A stretch of DNA of 64,000 nt from Miltoncostaea sp963771025 (GTDB lineage Bacteria > Actinomycetota > Thermoleophilia > Miltoncostaeales > Miltoncostaeaceae): assembly GCA_963771025.1 (NCBI GenBank), contig CAVYRL010000001.1, positions 310,001 through 374,000 on the forward strand, in the 5' to 3' direction. A program made the translations under genes and the position numbers. Shown here in pieces: positions 23,663 to 33,227 of the stretch; position 1 is the stretch's first letter; each line of letters begins with the position of its first letter. The notes under the pieces were generated by a model that was given only the letters and a program-made list of their open reading frames with translations, was not told the origin of the DNA and searched no databases.

Positions 23663-25342
23663 GTGACCGACCCTCCGAACCGCTGGCGGTCCGGGCTTTC
23701 CGAGCGCGAGCGAATCGTCAACGAGACCGTCGCCGGTGTGTTTCGCGGCGATCTGGAGATCTCCGGCGCGCTCGACCTGATCGTGGCCTCCGCCCGGCGC
23801 GCGCTGAAGGCCGACAGGGCGTCCTGCTACGTGCTCAGCGCGGGCGGCGACCGTGTGCGCGCGGTGCACACCACCGAGACCGAGCCCCGGCACCGGGCCT
23901 TCATCGAGAGCGCCCGCCACCTGAGCTCGGCGTCCATGCCGGTCTGGCGCGTGCTCTCGGCGCGTCCCGATCCGGCGATGATCCTCGAGGACGTCTCCGG
24001 CCAGCCCGAGATCCCATCCGGCATCGCCCGTGGCCTCGGGGCCGGAGCCATGATCGGCATGCGGCTCGAGCACCCCTCCACGACCGGGGACGGCAGCCCG
24101 GTGCTGCTCGGCGCCCTCTTCCTGACCTACCGCCGCCCTCGCCGGTTCAGCTCACGCGACCGGACCGCCGTCGAGAGCCTCGCCGGCATGGCCGCCGTCG
24201 CGCTGGCCAACGCGCGGCTCGACGCGGCGGCGCGCTCCCACGCGGTCACCGACCCCCTCACCGGGCTCGCCAACCACCGCGCGTTCCAGGAGCGCCTGGC
24301 CCGGGAGGTCGCCGACGCGCGGGCCGGGGACGGTGTCGTCTCGCTGGCCTTGATCGACATCGACCGCTTCCGTCAGGTCAATGAGGAGCACGGCCACGAC
24401 ACCGGTGACCGCGTGCTGGTGGCGGTGGGCGTGCATCTGCGCCATCTCGCCCGGGGCAGCGACCTGGTGGCCCGCGTGGGCGGCGAGGAGATCGCCTGGC
24501 TCATGCCCGGCGTCGACGCACAGAGGGCATGGCAGACGGTGGACGAGGCCCGGCAGGCCGTCTCGCGCACCCCGCTCGGGGAGGCGGGAAGCGTGACGGT
24601 GTCCGCGGGCGTCTGCGACACCACCCAGGCGGCCTCGCCCACCGACCTCGTCCGGCTCGCCGAGGGCGCGCTGTACTGGGCCAAGCAGCACGGCCGCGAC
24701 GTGGCCTTCCTGTACTCGCCGATGGTCGTCGAGGAACTCTCGGCCGAGGACCGGGCCGACCGGCTCCACCGACTCCAGGCCCTGCAGGGCATCCGCGTGC
24801 TGGCCCGCGCGGTGGACGCACGGGATCCGTTGACCCTCACGCACTCCGAGCGCGTCGCCGATCTCGCCGTCGCGCTCGGCGCGGATCTCGGGTGGGGGCC
24901 CGAGCGCCTGCAGCGCCTGCGCGAGGCGGGCCTCGTGCACGACGTCGGCAAGATCGGGATCAAGGACCGCATCCTGTTCAAGCCCGGCGCGCTCACCCGC
25001 GTCGAATACCGGGAGATCAAGCGCCACGCCCAGATCGGCGCCGACATGGTCGTGGACGTCCTCAGCCCCGATCAGGTGTCGTGGGTGCGCGGCCACCACG
25101 AGCGGTGGGACGGCGATGGATATCCCGACGGCCTGGCCGGCGAGGCCATCCCCGACGGCGCGCGGCTGCTCGGGCTGGCCGACGCCTGGGACGTGATGAC
25201 CTCGGCGCGCACCTACCACGAGCCGCTGGAGACGGAGGAGGCCCTCGCCGAGTGCATCCGCTGCTCGGGGACCCAGTTCTGGAAGGAGGCCGTGGCCGTG
25301 CTCGCCGGGCTCGTCCGCTCGGGCGCGGTGGTGCGGGCCTGA
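23663..25342 (+). CDS. GAF-GGDEF-HD-GYP cyclic-di-GMP protein
   Basis: 559 residues. N-terminal about 30-190: GAF-like sensor. Then GGDEF: signature VGGEEI (Ile in place of Phe) near residue 275, with RGSD five residues before it, a complete inhibitory I-site. Then HD-GYP: THSERVADLA, HDVGKIGIKD and HHERWDGDGYPDGL near residues 390-490, all phosphodiesterase ligands present. The protein could make and degrade cyclic-di-GMP or use the GGDEF part as GTP sensor. GTG start at 23663; a short inverted repeat AAAGGC/GCCTTT lies just upstream. Confidence 0.92.
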   Translation: MTDPPNRWRSGLSERERIVNETVAGVFRGDLEISGALDLIVASARRALKADRASCYVLSAGGDRVRAVHTTETEPRHRAFIESARHLSSASMPVWRVLSARPDPAMILEDVSGQPEIPSGIARGLGAGAMIGMRLEHPSTTGDGSPVLLGALFLTYRRPRRFSSRDRTAVESLAGMAAVALANARLDAAARSHAVTDPLTGLANHRAFQERLAREVADARAGDGVVSLALIDIDRFRQVNEEHGHDTGDRVLVAVGVHLRHLARGSDLVARVGGEEIAWLMPGVDAQRAWQTVDEARQAVSRTPLGEAGSVTVSAGVCDTTQAASPTDLVRLAEGALYWAKQHGRDVAFLYSPMVVEELSAEDRADRLHRLQALQGIRVLARAVDARDPLTLTHSERVADLAVALGADLGWGPERLQRLREAGLVHDVGKIGIKDRILFKPGALTRVEYREIKRHAQIGADMVVDVLSPDQVSWVRGHHERWDGDGYPDGLAGEAIPDGARLLGLADAWDVMTSARTYHEPLETEEALAECIRCSGTQFWKEAVAVLAGLVRSGAVVRA

Positions 25343-25348
25343 GTCGGC

Positions 25349-26698
25349 CTAGGCGACCGGAAGGCGCACGTCGAAGTGGCCGCGGCCCTCGAACGAGCGC
25401 ACCTGCACGTCGCCACCGGCCGCCCGCGCGAGGCGCCGGGACAGCGACAGACCCAGGCCCGCTCCCGCGCCGTCGGGCCCTCCGGCGGAGCCGCGCACTC
25501 CCGGCTCGAAGATCAGCTCCTCCTCGCCGTCGGCGATCCCGGGGCCGTCATCGAGGACCTCCAGCGTCACCACCCGCGTGTCGCTGGTGACCGCCACCCG
25601 CGCCCAGGTGCGCGCGTAGCGGCAGGCGTTCTCGACGATCGGCTGGAGGATCCGCTCGATCACCTGCGACTCCACGCCGGCACGGGTGCCCGACCCGGCA
25701 GCCGCGTCCTCAACGGAAAGCGTCACGCCCCTCTGCGAGGCGAGCGGGGCGCACGCCGTGATGACGTGGTCGGCGGCCACCCGGGCGTCGCCGGTGCCGC
25801 GGGGCAGGTTGCCCGACTCCTGACGCGCGGTCGCCATCAGGGTTTCGACGGTGTCCTCGATGCGCTGGGCGCCGACGCGGATCTCCTCCAGCGCCGCGCG
25901 ATAATCCGCGGGCCGGCGCTCGCGGCGCAGGGCCAGGTCAACCTCGGCGGTGATCTGGGCGAGCGGCGTGCGCAGCTCGTGCGAGACCTCGGCCGTCAGC
26001 CGTCTCTCGCGCCGGATCCCGGCCGCGAGACGGTCGAGCAGGCCGTCGAGCGTGGCGGCGAGCCGGGTGATCTCGTCGTACGGGGGACCCACGGCGAACC
26101 GGTGGTCGAGGTCGTGCTCGCTCCAGTTGGAGGCGTCCTCGGTCATGCGGGCGACCGGTCTCAGCGCGGCCTTCAGCATGATGGCCGACGCGATCGCGAC
26201 GGCGCTCAGCAGCACCAGGGCCAATGCCGCCGACGCGATGCCGGCGATCACCCGCGTGCGGTTGTACGGCGCCAGCGAGAGCCCGGCGACGACGGTGCCG
26301 ACGCGGCGCCCGCCGTCGATGATCGGCAGGGCGACGAGACGCGTGTCGTCGCCCACGTCGATCGCGCGCTCCGGCCCGGAGGCAAGCGCCCGCGCGGCGG
26401 CGTCGGTCTGGGGGTCGACCTCGGGCGCGCGCAGCGGGCGCTTGCCGTCGAACACCCAGACCTGGGTCGCGATGCCCGAGCCGGCGAGCCGCGGGGGCAG
26501 GGCGATGCCGTTCTTGGACACCCTCAGACTGGCGAGCTCGCCGGCCGCGCGAGCGCGGACGATCTCATCGGCGTCGTTGTCGAGGCTCTGCGCCAGTGCG
26601 ATGTTGAACGCCACCAGCAGCAGGACGAGGGCCACTCCGACTCCGGCGACGACGGCCAGGAGCAGCCGCGTCCGCAGCGCGCGCGGCCGGCGCGGCAT
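25349..26698 (-). CDS. sensor histidine kinase
   Basis: 449 residues: membrane helix near 10-35, extracytoplasmic domain to about 160, second helix near 175-195, HAMP, HisKA with SHELRTPLAQI near 255 and HATPase with ENACRYA, DDGPGI and GLGLSLSRRL. Full set of kinase motifs. The ATG overlaps the regulator stop (TGATG). In the MFS-regulator-kinase operon, so probably controls the efflux gene. Confidence 0.96.
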   Translation of the reverse strand: MPRRPRALRTRLLLAVVAGVGVALVLLLVAFNIALAQSLDNDADEIVRARAAGELASLRVSKNGIALPPRLAGSGIATQVWVFDGKRPLRAPEVDPQTDAAARALASGPERAIDVGDDTRLVALPIIDGGRRVGTVVAGLSLAPYNRTRVIAGIASAALALVLLSAVAIASAIMLKAALRPVARMTEDASNWSEHDLDHRFAVGPPYDEITRLAATLDGLLDRLAAGIRRERRLTAEVSHELRTPLAQITAEVDLALRRERRPADYRAALEEIRVGAQRIEDTVETLMATARQESGNLPRGTGDARVAADHVITACAPLASQRGVTLSVEDAAAGSGTRAGVESQVIERILQPIVENACRYARTWARVAVTSDTRVVTLEVLDDGPGIADGEEELIFEPGVRGSAGGPDGAGAGLGLSLSRRLARAAGGDVQVRSFEGRGHFDVRLPVA

Positions 26699-27381
26699 CA
26701 CCGGATCACGTACCCCACGCCGTGAACGGTCTCGAGGGCCGGCGCGTCCGGCAACGCCCGCAGCTTGCGGCGCAGCCGCGCGATGTAGGCGTCGAGCGTG
26801 TTGTCGTTGACGATCGCCCCGTGGGGCCACCCGGCGCGAACCAGCTCGCGACGCCGCACGGCCTCGCCGGCGCGCGCGAGCAGCGCCGCCAGGATGCGGA
26901 ACTCGGTGGGGGTGAGCCGCTCCTGCGCGTCGCCGGCCCGCACGGCGTGCTTCGCCGGGTCGAGCTCGATGCCGCCCAGACGGCTGACCGCCGGGCGTCC
27001 CGAGCGGCGTACCAGAACGCGCAGGCGCGCGACCAACTCGTCCAGCGAGAACGGCTTGGAGAGGTAGTCGTCGCCGCCGGCCTCGAACCCCGCGAGGCGG
27101 TCCACCAGCGCGTCGCGCGCGGTCAGGAACAGCACCGGGATCTCGACGCCGCGGGCGCGCAGCGCCTGACAGGCGTCGCGCCCGTCGCAGTCGGGCAGTC
27201 CGATGTCGACCACCAGCGCGTCGGGCTCGACGATCGGCACGCGCTCGAGCAGCCGGGCCCCGGTGTCGACGACCTCGCAGCGGAACCCCTCCTCGGCGAG
27301 ACCGCGCGCGAGCACCGACCGCAGGGCGGGGTCGTCCTCGACCACCATCACGAGCGCGTTGAGCATGTTGTCGTCGATCAT
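26698..27381 (-). CDS. OmpR-family response regulator
   Basis: 227 residues. Receiver with VVEDDPALR, phospho-Asp in VVDIGLPD and KPFSLDE; C-terminal winged helix ending TVHGVGYVIR. The ATG at 27381 overlaps the MFS stop (ATGA), while an ATG five codons downstream is an alternative start nearer the receiver. Partner of the kinase downstream. Confidence 0.96.
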   Translation of the reverse strand: MIDDNMLNALVMVVEDDPALRSVLARGLAEEGFRCEVVDTGARLLERVPIVEPDALVVDIGLPDCDGRDACQALRARGVEIPVLFLTARDALVDRLAGFEAGGDDYLSKPFSLDELVARLRVLVRRSGRPAVSRLGGIELDPAKHAVRAGDAQERLTPTEFRILAALLARAGEAVRRRELVRAGWPHGAIVNDNTLDAYIARLRRKLRALPDAPALETVHGVGYVIR

Positions 27382-28925
27382 GACGGCAGATGCGCCTCGA
27401 GGGAGGAACCGAGGGGCGACTCGACGATCTCGGGGGGCGGTCCGTTGAGGCAGGAGTGGGTGGGCGTCTCGACCGGCGGGCCGGTCTCCGCCGGCGGGCG
27501 GACGGTGATGCCGGCCAGCACCCCGCCCACGATGCTGAGCCCGGCGCAGATCAGGATGCCGGTGCGGAAGCCCTCGTTGAACGAGGCCGGCACGAGGTAA
27601 TCGTCCCCTGTGATGCCCGCGGCCACCGGGATCACGGCCACGGCCAGCAGCCCGGCGACACGGGCGACGGCGTTGTTGACGGCCGACGCCACCCCGGCCC
27701 GCGCCGGACCCGCCGCACCGAGCACCGTGACGCTGAGCGGCGCGACGGTGAGCGACATGCCGAGGGCGAAAACGAGGATCCCGGGCAGGACCTCGGTGAC
27801 GTAGTTCGCGCCCGGCCCGACGCGGGTCAGCAGGGCCAGCCCGCAACCGGCCACGATCGGGCCGACGCTCATGGGGATGCGCGGCCCGATCCTCTGCGCC
27901 AGGTGCCCGGCGCGAGATGAGAGCAGCAGCATCACGAGCGTCATCGGGATCAGCGACGAACCGGCCTCGATCGGGCTGTAGCCCGCGACCTGCTGGAGCT
28001 GGATCGGCAGCAGGAAGAGCGCGGCCCCGAGCGCGCCGTACACCACGAACGTCATCGCGTTCGCGGCGTTGAACAGCGACACCCGGAACAGGTCGAGCGG
28101 CAGCAGCGGGTGCCGGGCGCGGGCCTCGACGCCGATGAACACCACCAGCGCGACGGTGCCGGCCACGCCCGCGGCCACGGTCCCGGCGGAGCCCCAGCCG
28201 CCCTGCGGTCCCTCGGTGAGCGCATACGTGACGCCGGCCAGGCCGAGCGCCGCCAGGCACGCGCCGCGGGTGTCGAGGCGCTGGCCGCGGGCGCTCGGGT
28301 CGCTGGACTCGGGCACCTGGCGCGAGGCCCACACCACGACGGCCGCGAGGGGCAGGTTGATGACGAAGATCAGCCGCCACGAGACGGCCTCGACCAGCCA
28401 CCCGCCCAGGAAGGGGCCGACCGCGGTGGAGACGCCGGCGAGCCCGGCCCACGCGCCGATCGCCGCGCCGCGGTCGTCGGGATGGAAGCTGGCCTCGATC
28501 AGCGCCAGGCTGCCGGGCACGAGCAGCGCCGCTCCGACGCCCTGGATCGCGCGCGCCGCGACGAGGGTCCCGATCGACGGCGCGATCGCGCACAGCAGCG
28601 AGGCGATGGCGAACCACACCACGCCGATCACGAACACCTTCCGGCGCCCGACGTGATCGCCCAGCGATCCGCCGAACAGGAGCAGCCCGGCCAGGGTCAG
28701 CGCATAGGCGTTGACCGTCCACTGGAGGCCCGACAGCCCGGCGTCGAAATCCTCGCCGATCGCCGGGAGGGCGATGTTGACCACGGTGCCGTCGAGGAAC
28801 GCGATGCCCGAGCCGAGCACCGTGGCCACCAGGATCATGCGCCCGCGGTGCGAGCGGTAGCGGACCTCCCCGGCGCGCTCCGGCATCGATTCTGCGGCGG
28901 CGGAGTCGGCGGGGGCGGATGGCAC
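27378..28925 (-). CDS. MFS drug transporter, DHA2 (14-helix) type
   Basis: 515 residues with 14 predicted helices. Motif A GDHVGRRKV and motif C-like GPFLGGWLVE are present, with LDGTVVNIALPAI in the first helix as in EmrB/QacA. First gene of the operon with the two-component system. The start is GTG 28925 after a GGAGGAG 12 nt upstream; ATG at 28886 is an alternative. Confidence 0.92.
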   Translation of the reverse strand: MPSAPADSAAAESMPERAGEVRYRSHRGRMILVATVLGSGIAFLDGTVVNIALPAIGEDFDAGLSGLQWTVNAYALTLAGLLLFGGSLGDHVGRRKVFVIGVVWFAIASLLCAIAPSIGTLVAARAIQGVGAALLVPGSLALIEASFHPDDRGAAIGAWAGLAGVSTAVGPFLGGWLVEAVSWRLIFVINLPLAAVVVWASRQVPESSDPSARGQRLDTRGACLAALGLAGVTYALTEGPQGGWGSAGTVAAGVAGTVALVVFIGVEARARHPLLPLDLFRVSLFNAANAMTFVVYGALGAALFLLPIQLQQVAGYSPIEAGSSLIPMTLVMLLLSSRAGHLAQRIGPRIPMSVGPIVAGCGLALLTRVGPGANYVTEVLPGILVFALGMSLTVAPLSVTVLGAAGPARAGVASAVNNAVARVAGLLAVAVIPVAAGITGDDYLVPASFNEGFRTGILICAGLSIVGGVLAGITVRPPAETGPPVETPTHSCLNGPPPEIVESPLGSSLEAHLPS

Positions 28926-28991
28926 CGACGAGTTCTACTCCTCCGCCGTGGCCGGAGGCCACCGACCCTCCCCGTCGGGCAGGATGGGCGC

Positions 28992-30473
28992 ATGGGAGAG
29001 GAGATCGGCTCCGAGAGCTTCTCGGACGACGACCGCCGGCGGTTCGCGCAACGGTGCCGGGACGGGTTGCGCGCCCTCGACGCCCTCGTCGAGCGCCCGG
29101 GATTCGGCGCGGGCGCGCCGTCGCTCGGGGTGGAACTCGAGATCGGCCTGGTGGACGCGGACGGCCGCCCGGCCCCGGTCAACCACGCGACCCGCGAAGG
29201 GATGGACGACGTCCGGCTCGACCTGGAGCTCGACCGGTTCAACCTGGAGTTCAACTCCCTCCCGGTCGATCTCGGCGGCCGCCCGTTCGCCGCGTTGGGC
29301 GCCGACCTCGACGACGGGCTCGTGCGGGTCTCACGCGCCGCGGCCCGCGCGGGCGCCCGTCCCATGACGATCGGGATCCTCCCGACCCTCTCGCTGGGCG
29401 ACCTCGGCCCGCGGGCGATGAGCGACTCGCCGCGCTACCGGGCGCTCGGGGCGGGGCTGCGCCGGCTGCGCGGCGGCCCGTTCGCCATCGACATCGATGG
29501 GCCGGAGCCCCTCGCGTTGAGCTGGGAGGACCTGACGCTCGAAGGCGCCGCGACCGGCCTCCACGTGCACCTGCGCATGCCGCCGAGCGCCTTCGCGGCG
29601 GCCTTCAACGCCGCCCAGATCGCCGCGGCGCCCGCCCTCGCGGTGTCGGGCAACTCGCCGCTGCTGCTGGGCCATCAGCTCTGGGACGAGACGCGGGTCG
29701 CGCTGTTCGGCCAGGCGGTGGACGACCGCGCGCCGATCAGCGAGCAGTGGCTCGCCTCGCGTGCGTCGTTCGGCCACGGCTGGATCGCGGCGCCCACCGA
29801 GCCCTTCGCGGAGAGCGTCGCGCTGCACGTCCCGATCCTGGCCGCGGTGGGCGACGAGGATCCCCTCGAGGCCGTCGCGGCGGGCCGCACTCCGAGGCTC
29901 GACGAGTTGCGCCTGCACCACGGCACCGTGTGGCGCTGGAACCGGGCCGTGCTCGCCGTGGGCGACGACCCGCACCTGCGCATCGAGATGCGGGCGCTGC
30001 CCGCCGGCCCCACGGTGCGCGACATGCAGGCCAACGTGGCCTTTCTCGTCGGGCTGACCCTCGCGCTCGCTCCGCAGCTCGCGTGGATGGCGCGCTCGCT
30101 GCCGTTCGCGATGGCTCGCCGCAACTTCTACGAGGCCGCGCGCGCCGGCCTGGACGCGATGCTGCTGTGGCCCTCGCCCGAGGCGCCCTCGCCGCGGGCA
30201 TGGGCGGCCGCCGACCTGATCGCGAGCCTGTTGCCCGTGGCCCACGTCGGCCTCGTGGGCTGCGGGGTGGACCGGGATGAGGCCGACGACCTGCTCGGGG
30301 TCATCGCCGAGCGCGCGGCCACGGGCGCCACCGGGTCGGTGTGGCAGCGCCGGGCGCTCGCGTCGCTGGAGAGCGGGATGGGGCGCCCCGCGGCCCTGGC
30401 CGCGCTCACCGAGGCCTACCTGGAGCGCTCCCGCGGCGGGCCCCCGGTGCACGAGTGGACCGTGCCCGGCTGA
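28992..30473 (+). CDS. GCS2-family carboxylate-amine ligase (YbdK / glutamate-cysteine-ligase-like)
   Basis: 493 residues. SLGVELEIGLVD near residue 45, LELDRFNLEFNS, GLHVHLRMP and RIEMRALPAGPTVRDM are typical of the GCS2 ATP-grasp-like glutamate-cysteine ligases. ATG 28992 is a weakly supported start. Whether it makes gamma-glutamylcysteine or another gamma-linked product is not shown. Confidence 0.85.
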   Translation: MGEEIGSESFSDDDRRRFAQRCRDGLRALDALVERPGFGAGAPSLGVELEIGLVDADGRPAPVNHATREGMDDVRLDLELDRFNLEFNSLPVDLGGRPFAALGADLDDGLVRVSRAAARAGARPMTIGILPTLSLGDLGPRAMSDSPRYRALGAGLRRLRGGPFAIDIDGPEPLALSWEDLTLEGAATGLHVHLRMPPSAFAAAFNAAQIAAAPALAVSGNSPLLLGHQLWDETRVALFGQAVDDRAPISEQWLASRASFGHGWIAAPTEPFAESVALHVPILAAVGDEDPLEAVAAGRTPRLDELRLHHGTVWRWNRAVLAVGDDPHLRIEMRALPAGPTVRDMQANVAFLVGLTLALAPQLAWMARSLPFAMARRNFYEAARAGLDAMLLWPSPEAPSPRAWAAADLIASLLPVAHVGLVGCGVDRDEADDLLGVIAERAATGATGSVWQRRALASLESGMGRPAALAALTEAYLERSRGGPPVHEWTVPG

Positions 30474-30476
30474 GCC

Positions 30477-30842
30477 TCAGCCGGCGGGCGGCACCGGGGT
30501 GGGTTTGCCGTCGTCGCCCATGGCGACCAGCGTGAAATGGCCGACCGTGCAGAGCTGGCTGGCGCCCGTGATCGGGTTCTCCTTGCTCACCTCGACCCGC
30601 ACGCGCATGCTCGTGCGCCCGACCTCGATCACGGTCGCGATGATCTCCACCAGATCGCCGACCACGATCGGCACGGTGAAGGCGATGTCCTCGATCGCGG
30701 CGGTCACCACCACGGTGCGCGAGCGGCGCATCGCCGCGAAGCCGGCCGCCTTGTCCATCCACGAGACCAGCGTCCCCCCGAAGAGGTTGCCCCGCGGATT
30801 GGTGTCGGTGGGGAAGACGGATTCGAGCAGGCGGGCTTCCAT
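30477..30842 (-). CDS. hotdog-fold acyl-CoA thioesterase
   Basis: 121 residues. NPRGNLFGGTLVSWMDKAAG at 15-34 is the YciA/acyl-CoA hydrolase motif with the catalytic Asp. Good AAAGGA Shine-Dalgarno. Convergent with the GCS2 gene, 3 nt apart, and 14 nt after the MarR gene. Confidence 0.9.
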   Translation of the reverse strand: MEARLLESVFPTDTNPRGNLFGGTLVSWMDKAAGFAAMRRSRTVVVTAAIEDIAFTVPIVVGDLVEIIATVIEVGRTSMRVRVEVSKENPITGASQLCTVGHFTLVAMGDDGKPTPVPPAG

Positions 30843-30856
30843 GCTGTCCTTTCGGG

Positions 30857-31330
30857 TCAGTCCAGGGACCGGAGCGAGAGACCGATCGCGGCCGCGGCGT
30901 CGGCGTCGGCGTGGGCCGCGAGGAAGCGCGCGATGCGCAGCAGGGCGGCCTGATCGTCGTCGGAGAGGTCGGTCAGGCCCGGTGGCGCGGCGGTGTACGC
31001 GTCGATCAGGCGGCGCTGCGCGGCCAGCCCATCAGCGGTCGGCACCAGCTCCTTGACCCGCCGGTCGGTGTCGGACACGCGGCGCTCCGCGAGGCCGCGT
31101 TCCTCGAGCCGGTCGGCCAGGTTGGTGGCGTACGATGCGTCGCAGCGGATATGCCGCGCCAGCTCGCCGAGACTCGGCGGATCCTCGCCCCGCACCCGCA
31201 TCAGGGCCATCGCCTGCGGAGGTGTCAGGCCCTCGGCCTGGCCGGCCTCGATCCACGCCCGCCGGTGGGTGAACATCACGCCGATCAATATGCCCCACGC
31301 CCGCTCACCGGGAGAGCGAATGTCGTCCAT
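30857..31330 (-). CDS. MarR-family transcriptional regulator
   Basis: 157 residues with a winged helix: PSLGELARHIRCDASYATNL, then ERRVSDTDRRVKELV wing. Divergent to the DrrAB-like exporter with a 95-bp AT-rich control region. TAGGCT lies 6 nt before ATG 31330. Likely represses the exporter until a drug-like ligand binds, as is typical of this family. Confidence 0.9.
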   Translation of the reverse strand: MDDIRSPGERAWGILIGVMFTHRRAWIEAGQAEGLTPPQAMALMRVRGEDPPSLGELARHIRCDASYATNLADRLEERGLAERRVSDTDRRVKELVPTADGLAAQRRLIDAYTAAPPGLTDLSDDDQAALLRIARFLAAHADADAAAAIGLSLRSLD

Positions 31331-31336
31331 GGCACA

Positions 31337-31342
31337 AGCCTA
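31337..31342 (-). promoter_or_regulatory. TAGGCT -10 box of the MarR gene, leaderless
   Basis: TANNNT on the minus strand exactly 6 nt before ATG 31330. Confidence 0.5.
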
Positions 31343-31369
31343 ACCTGTATCGGGTGGTCTTTACGAATG

Positions 31370-31416
31370 TTCAATCATCAAGTAGCGTCAACTTTTGATT
31401 TTAGTCAACGATTGAA
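31370..31416. promoter_or_regulatory. candidate MarR operator region
   Basis: AT-rich segment with an outer inverted repeat TTCAATC/GATTGAA (31370-31376, 31410-31416), an 11-bp palindrome TCAACTTTTGA at 31388-31398 and a second GTCAAC copy at 31404. The setting between marR and the exporter fits an operator; it is not proven. Confidence 0.4.
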
Positions 31417-31425
31417 GGAGACGGG

Positions 31426-32406
31426 ATGAGCCCCGCCTCGGATTCGGGCCTCGCCATCGAGACGCGCGGGCTCGTGAAGATCTACGGAGAGCAGCGCGCG
31501 CTCGACGGGGTCGACATCTCCGTGCCGACCGGAACGGTGCTGGGCCTGCTGGGGCCGAACGGCGCCGGCAAGACCACCGTGGTGCGCATCCTCGCCACCG
31601 TTCTGCGCCCCGACGCGGGCGAGGCGCGGGTGCTGGGCATCGACGTGGCGGCCCACCCCGACGAGGTGCGCACCCGCATCGGCCTCGCCGGTCAGTACGC
31701 GGCCGTCAACGGCAATCTCACCGGGCGCGAGAACCTGCGCCTGATCGGCACGCTCACCCATCTGCCACGGCGCGGCATCGGCGCGCGGGCCGACGAGCTG
31801 CTCGAGCGCTTCGGGCTCGCCGACGCGGCCAACCGGCCCTCGCGCACCTATTCGGGAGGCATGCGCCGCCGGCTCGACCTGGCGGCCGCCCTGATGCACC
31901 GGCCCCCGGTGCTCTTCCTCGACGAGCCGACCACCGGGCTGGATCCCCAGAGCCGCAGCGACCTGTGGGCCACGGTCCGCGAGCTGGTGGCCGACGGGAC
32001 GACGGTCCTCCTCACGACCCAGTATCTGGAGGAGGCCGACCAGCTGGCCGACCGCATCGTGTTGATCGATCGCGGTCGCGTGGTGTCGGAGGGCACCTCC
32101 GCCGAGCTCAAGCGCCGGATCGGCTCGACGGTGCTGGAGCTGACGATGGCCGACGAGGCCATCGCCCGGGTCACGGCCGACGCGCTCGAGGACCTCGGCC
32201 TCGGCGCCCTCGCGCGCGAGGGCGAGACGGTGCGCCTGAGCGCTCCGGACGGCACGCGCGCCCTCGTGGGGGCCATGCGCGCGTTGGACGCCCGGCGTAT
32301 CGAGCCCACCTCGGTCGCGGTCCGCGAGCCCTCGCTGGACGACGTCTTCCTCACCCTGACCGGCGAGCACGCCTCGGCCGACGAGCCCCAGGAGGTGATG
32401 GCATGA
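31426..32406 (+). CDS. DrrA-like ABC exporter ATPase
   Basis: 326 residues. Walker A GPNGAGKTT with Lys49, Q-loop AGQYAAVN, signature YSGGMRRRLDLA and Walker B LFLDEPTTGLD, with the long C-terminal extension found in daunorubicin-resistance ATPases. AAGGAG Shine-Dalgarno. Coupled to the permease by ATGA. Confidence 0.94.
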   Translation: MSPASDSGLAIETRGLVKIYGEQRALDGVDISVPTGTVLGLLGPNGAGKTTVVRILATVLRPDAGEARVLGIDVAAHPDEVRTRIGLAGQYAAVNGNLTGRENLRLIGTLTHLPRRGIGARADELLERFGLADAANRPSRTYSGGMRRRLDLAAALMHRPPVLFLDEPTTGLDPQSRSDLWATVRELVADGTTVLLTTQYLEEADQLADRIVLIDRGRVVSEGTSAELKRRIGSTVLELTMADEAIARVTADALEDLGLGALAREGETVRLSAPDGTRALVGAMRALDARRIEPTSVAVREPSLDDVFLTLTGEHASADEPQEVMA

Positions 32407-33227
32407 GCACCGCGACCACGATGGGCTCGGCCCCGGCCGCGATCCCGGCCGGGGGCTCGAGGGTCGCCCTCGGCATCCGCGACGTCATGGCGATGACGTG
32501 GCGCAACCTGCTCACCATCCGCCGGGTGCCCCAGCTCCTGGTGTTCGCCACCATCCAGCCCCTGCTCTTCGTGCTGTTGTTCCGGTACGCGTTCGGGGGG
32601 TCGATCGCCGTGCCGGGGGTCGACTACGTCAACTACCTCATCCCCGGGATCTTCGCCCAGGTGGTCGCCTTCGGGGCCATCAACACCGCCGTCGGGCTCG
32701 CCGAGGACCGGCGCCGCGGTTTCATCGAGCGGCTCCGGTCGCTCCCGATGGCCCGCTCGGCCGTGCTCGTGGGACGGACGCTCGCCGACCTGTGCCGCAA
32801 CGTTCTGGTCTGCATCCTGATGCTCACCGTCGGCTTCGCCGTCGGCTTCCGGGTGCAGACCAACGGCGCCAAGCTGGTGCTCGGCCTCCTGGTGCTGCTG
32901 CTCTTCGGTTACTCGCTGTCGTGGATCTTCGCCCTGGTGGGCCTGAAGGCTGCCAACGCGGAGACCGCCCAGGCGGCCGCGTTCCCGATCATGCTCCCCC
33001 TCGTGTTCGCCTCGAGCGCCTTCGTGCCCACGGCCAACATGCCGGATTGGCTGCGGGTGTTCGCGGAGCACCAGCCGGTGACGGCGGCGGTCAACGCGGT
33101 CCGCGCGCTCGTGCTCGGCGGCGACTGGGTGCAGAAGGTCGGCATCAGCCTCGCCTGGACGGCCGGGATCCTGATCGTGTTCGTCCCACTGGCCGTGCGC
33201 GCCTACCGGCGGGGCCAGGCCGAGTGA
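32403..33227 (+). CDS. DrrB-like ABC-2 permease
   Basis: 274 residues with six membrane helices and the ABC-2 motifs VNYLIPGIFAQ, EDRRRGFIERLRSLPM and FASSAFVPTANMPDWL. Its stop overlaps the HAD gene start (GTGA). Probable antibiotic or lipid exporter with the DrrA-like ATPase. Confidence 0.93.
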   Translation: MSTATTMGSAPAAIPAGGSRVALGIRDVMAMTWRNLLTIRRVPQLLVFATIQPLLFVLLFRYAFGGSIAVPGVDYVNYLIPGIFAQVVAFGAINTAVGLAEDRRRGFIERLRSLPMARSAVLVGRTLADLCRNVLVCILMLTVGFAVGFRVQTNGAKLVLGLLVLLLFGYSLSWIFALVGLKAANAETAQAAAFPIMLPLVFASSAFVPTANMPDWLRVFAEHQPVTAAVNAVRALVLGGDWVQKVGISLAWTAGILIVFVPLAVRAYRRGQAE

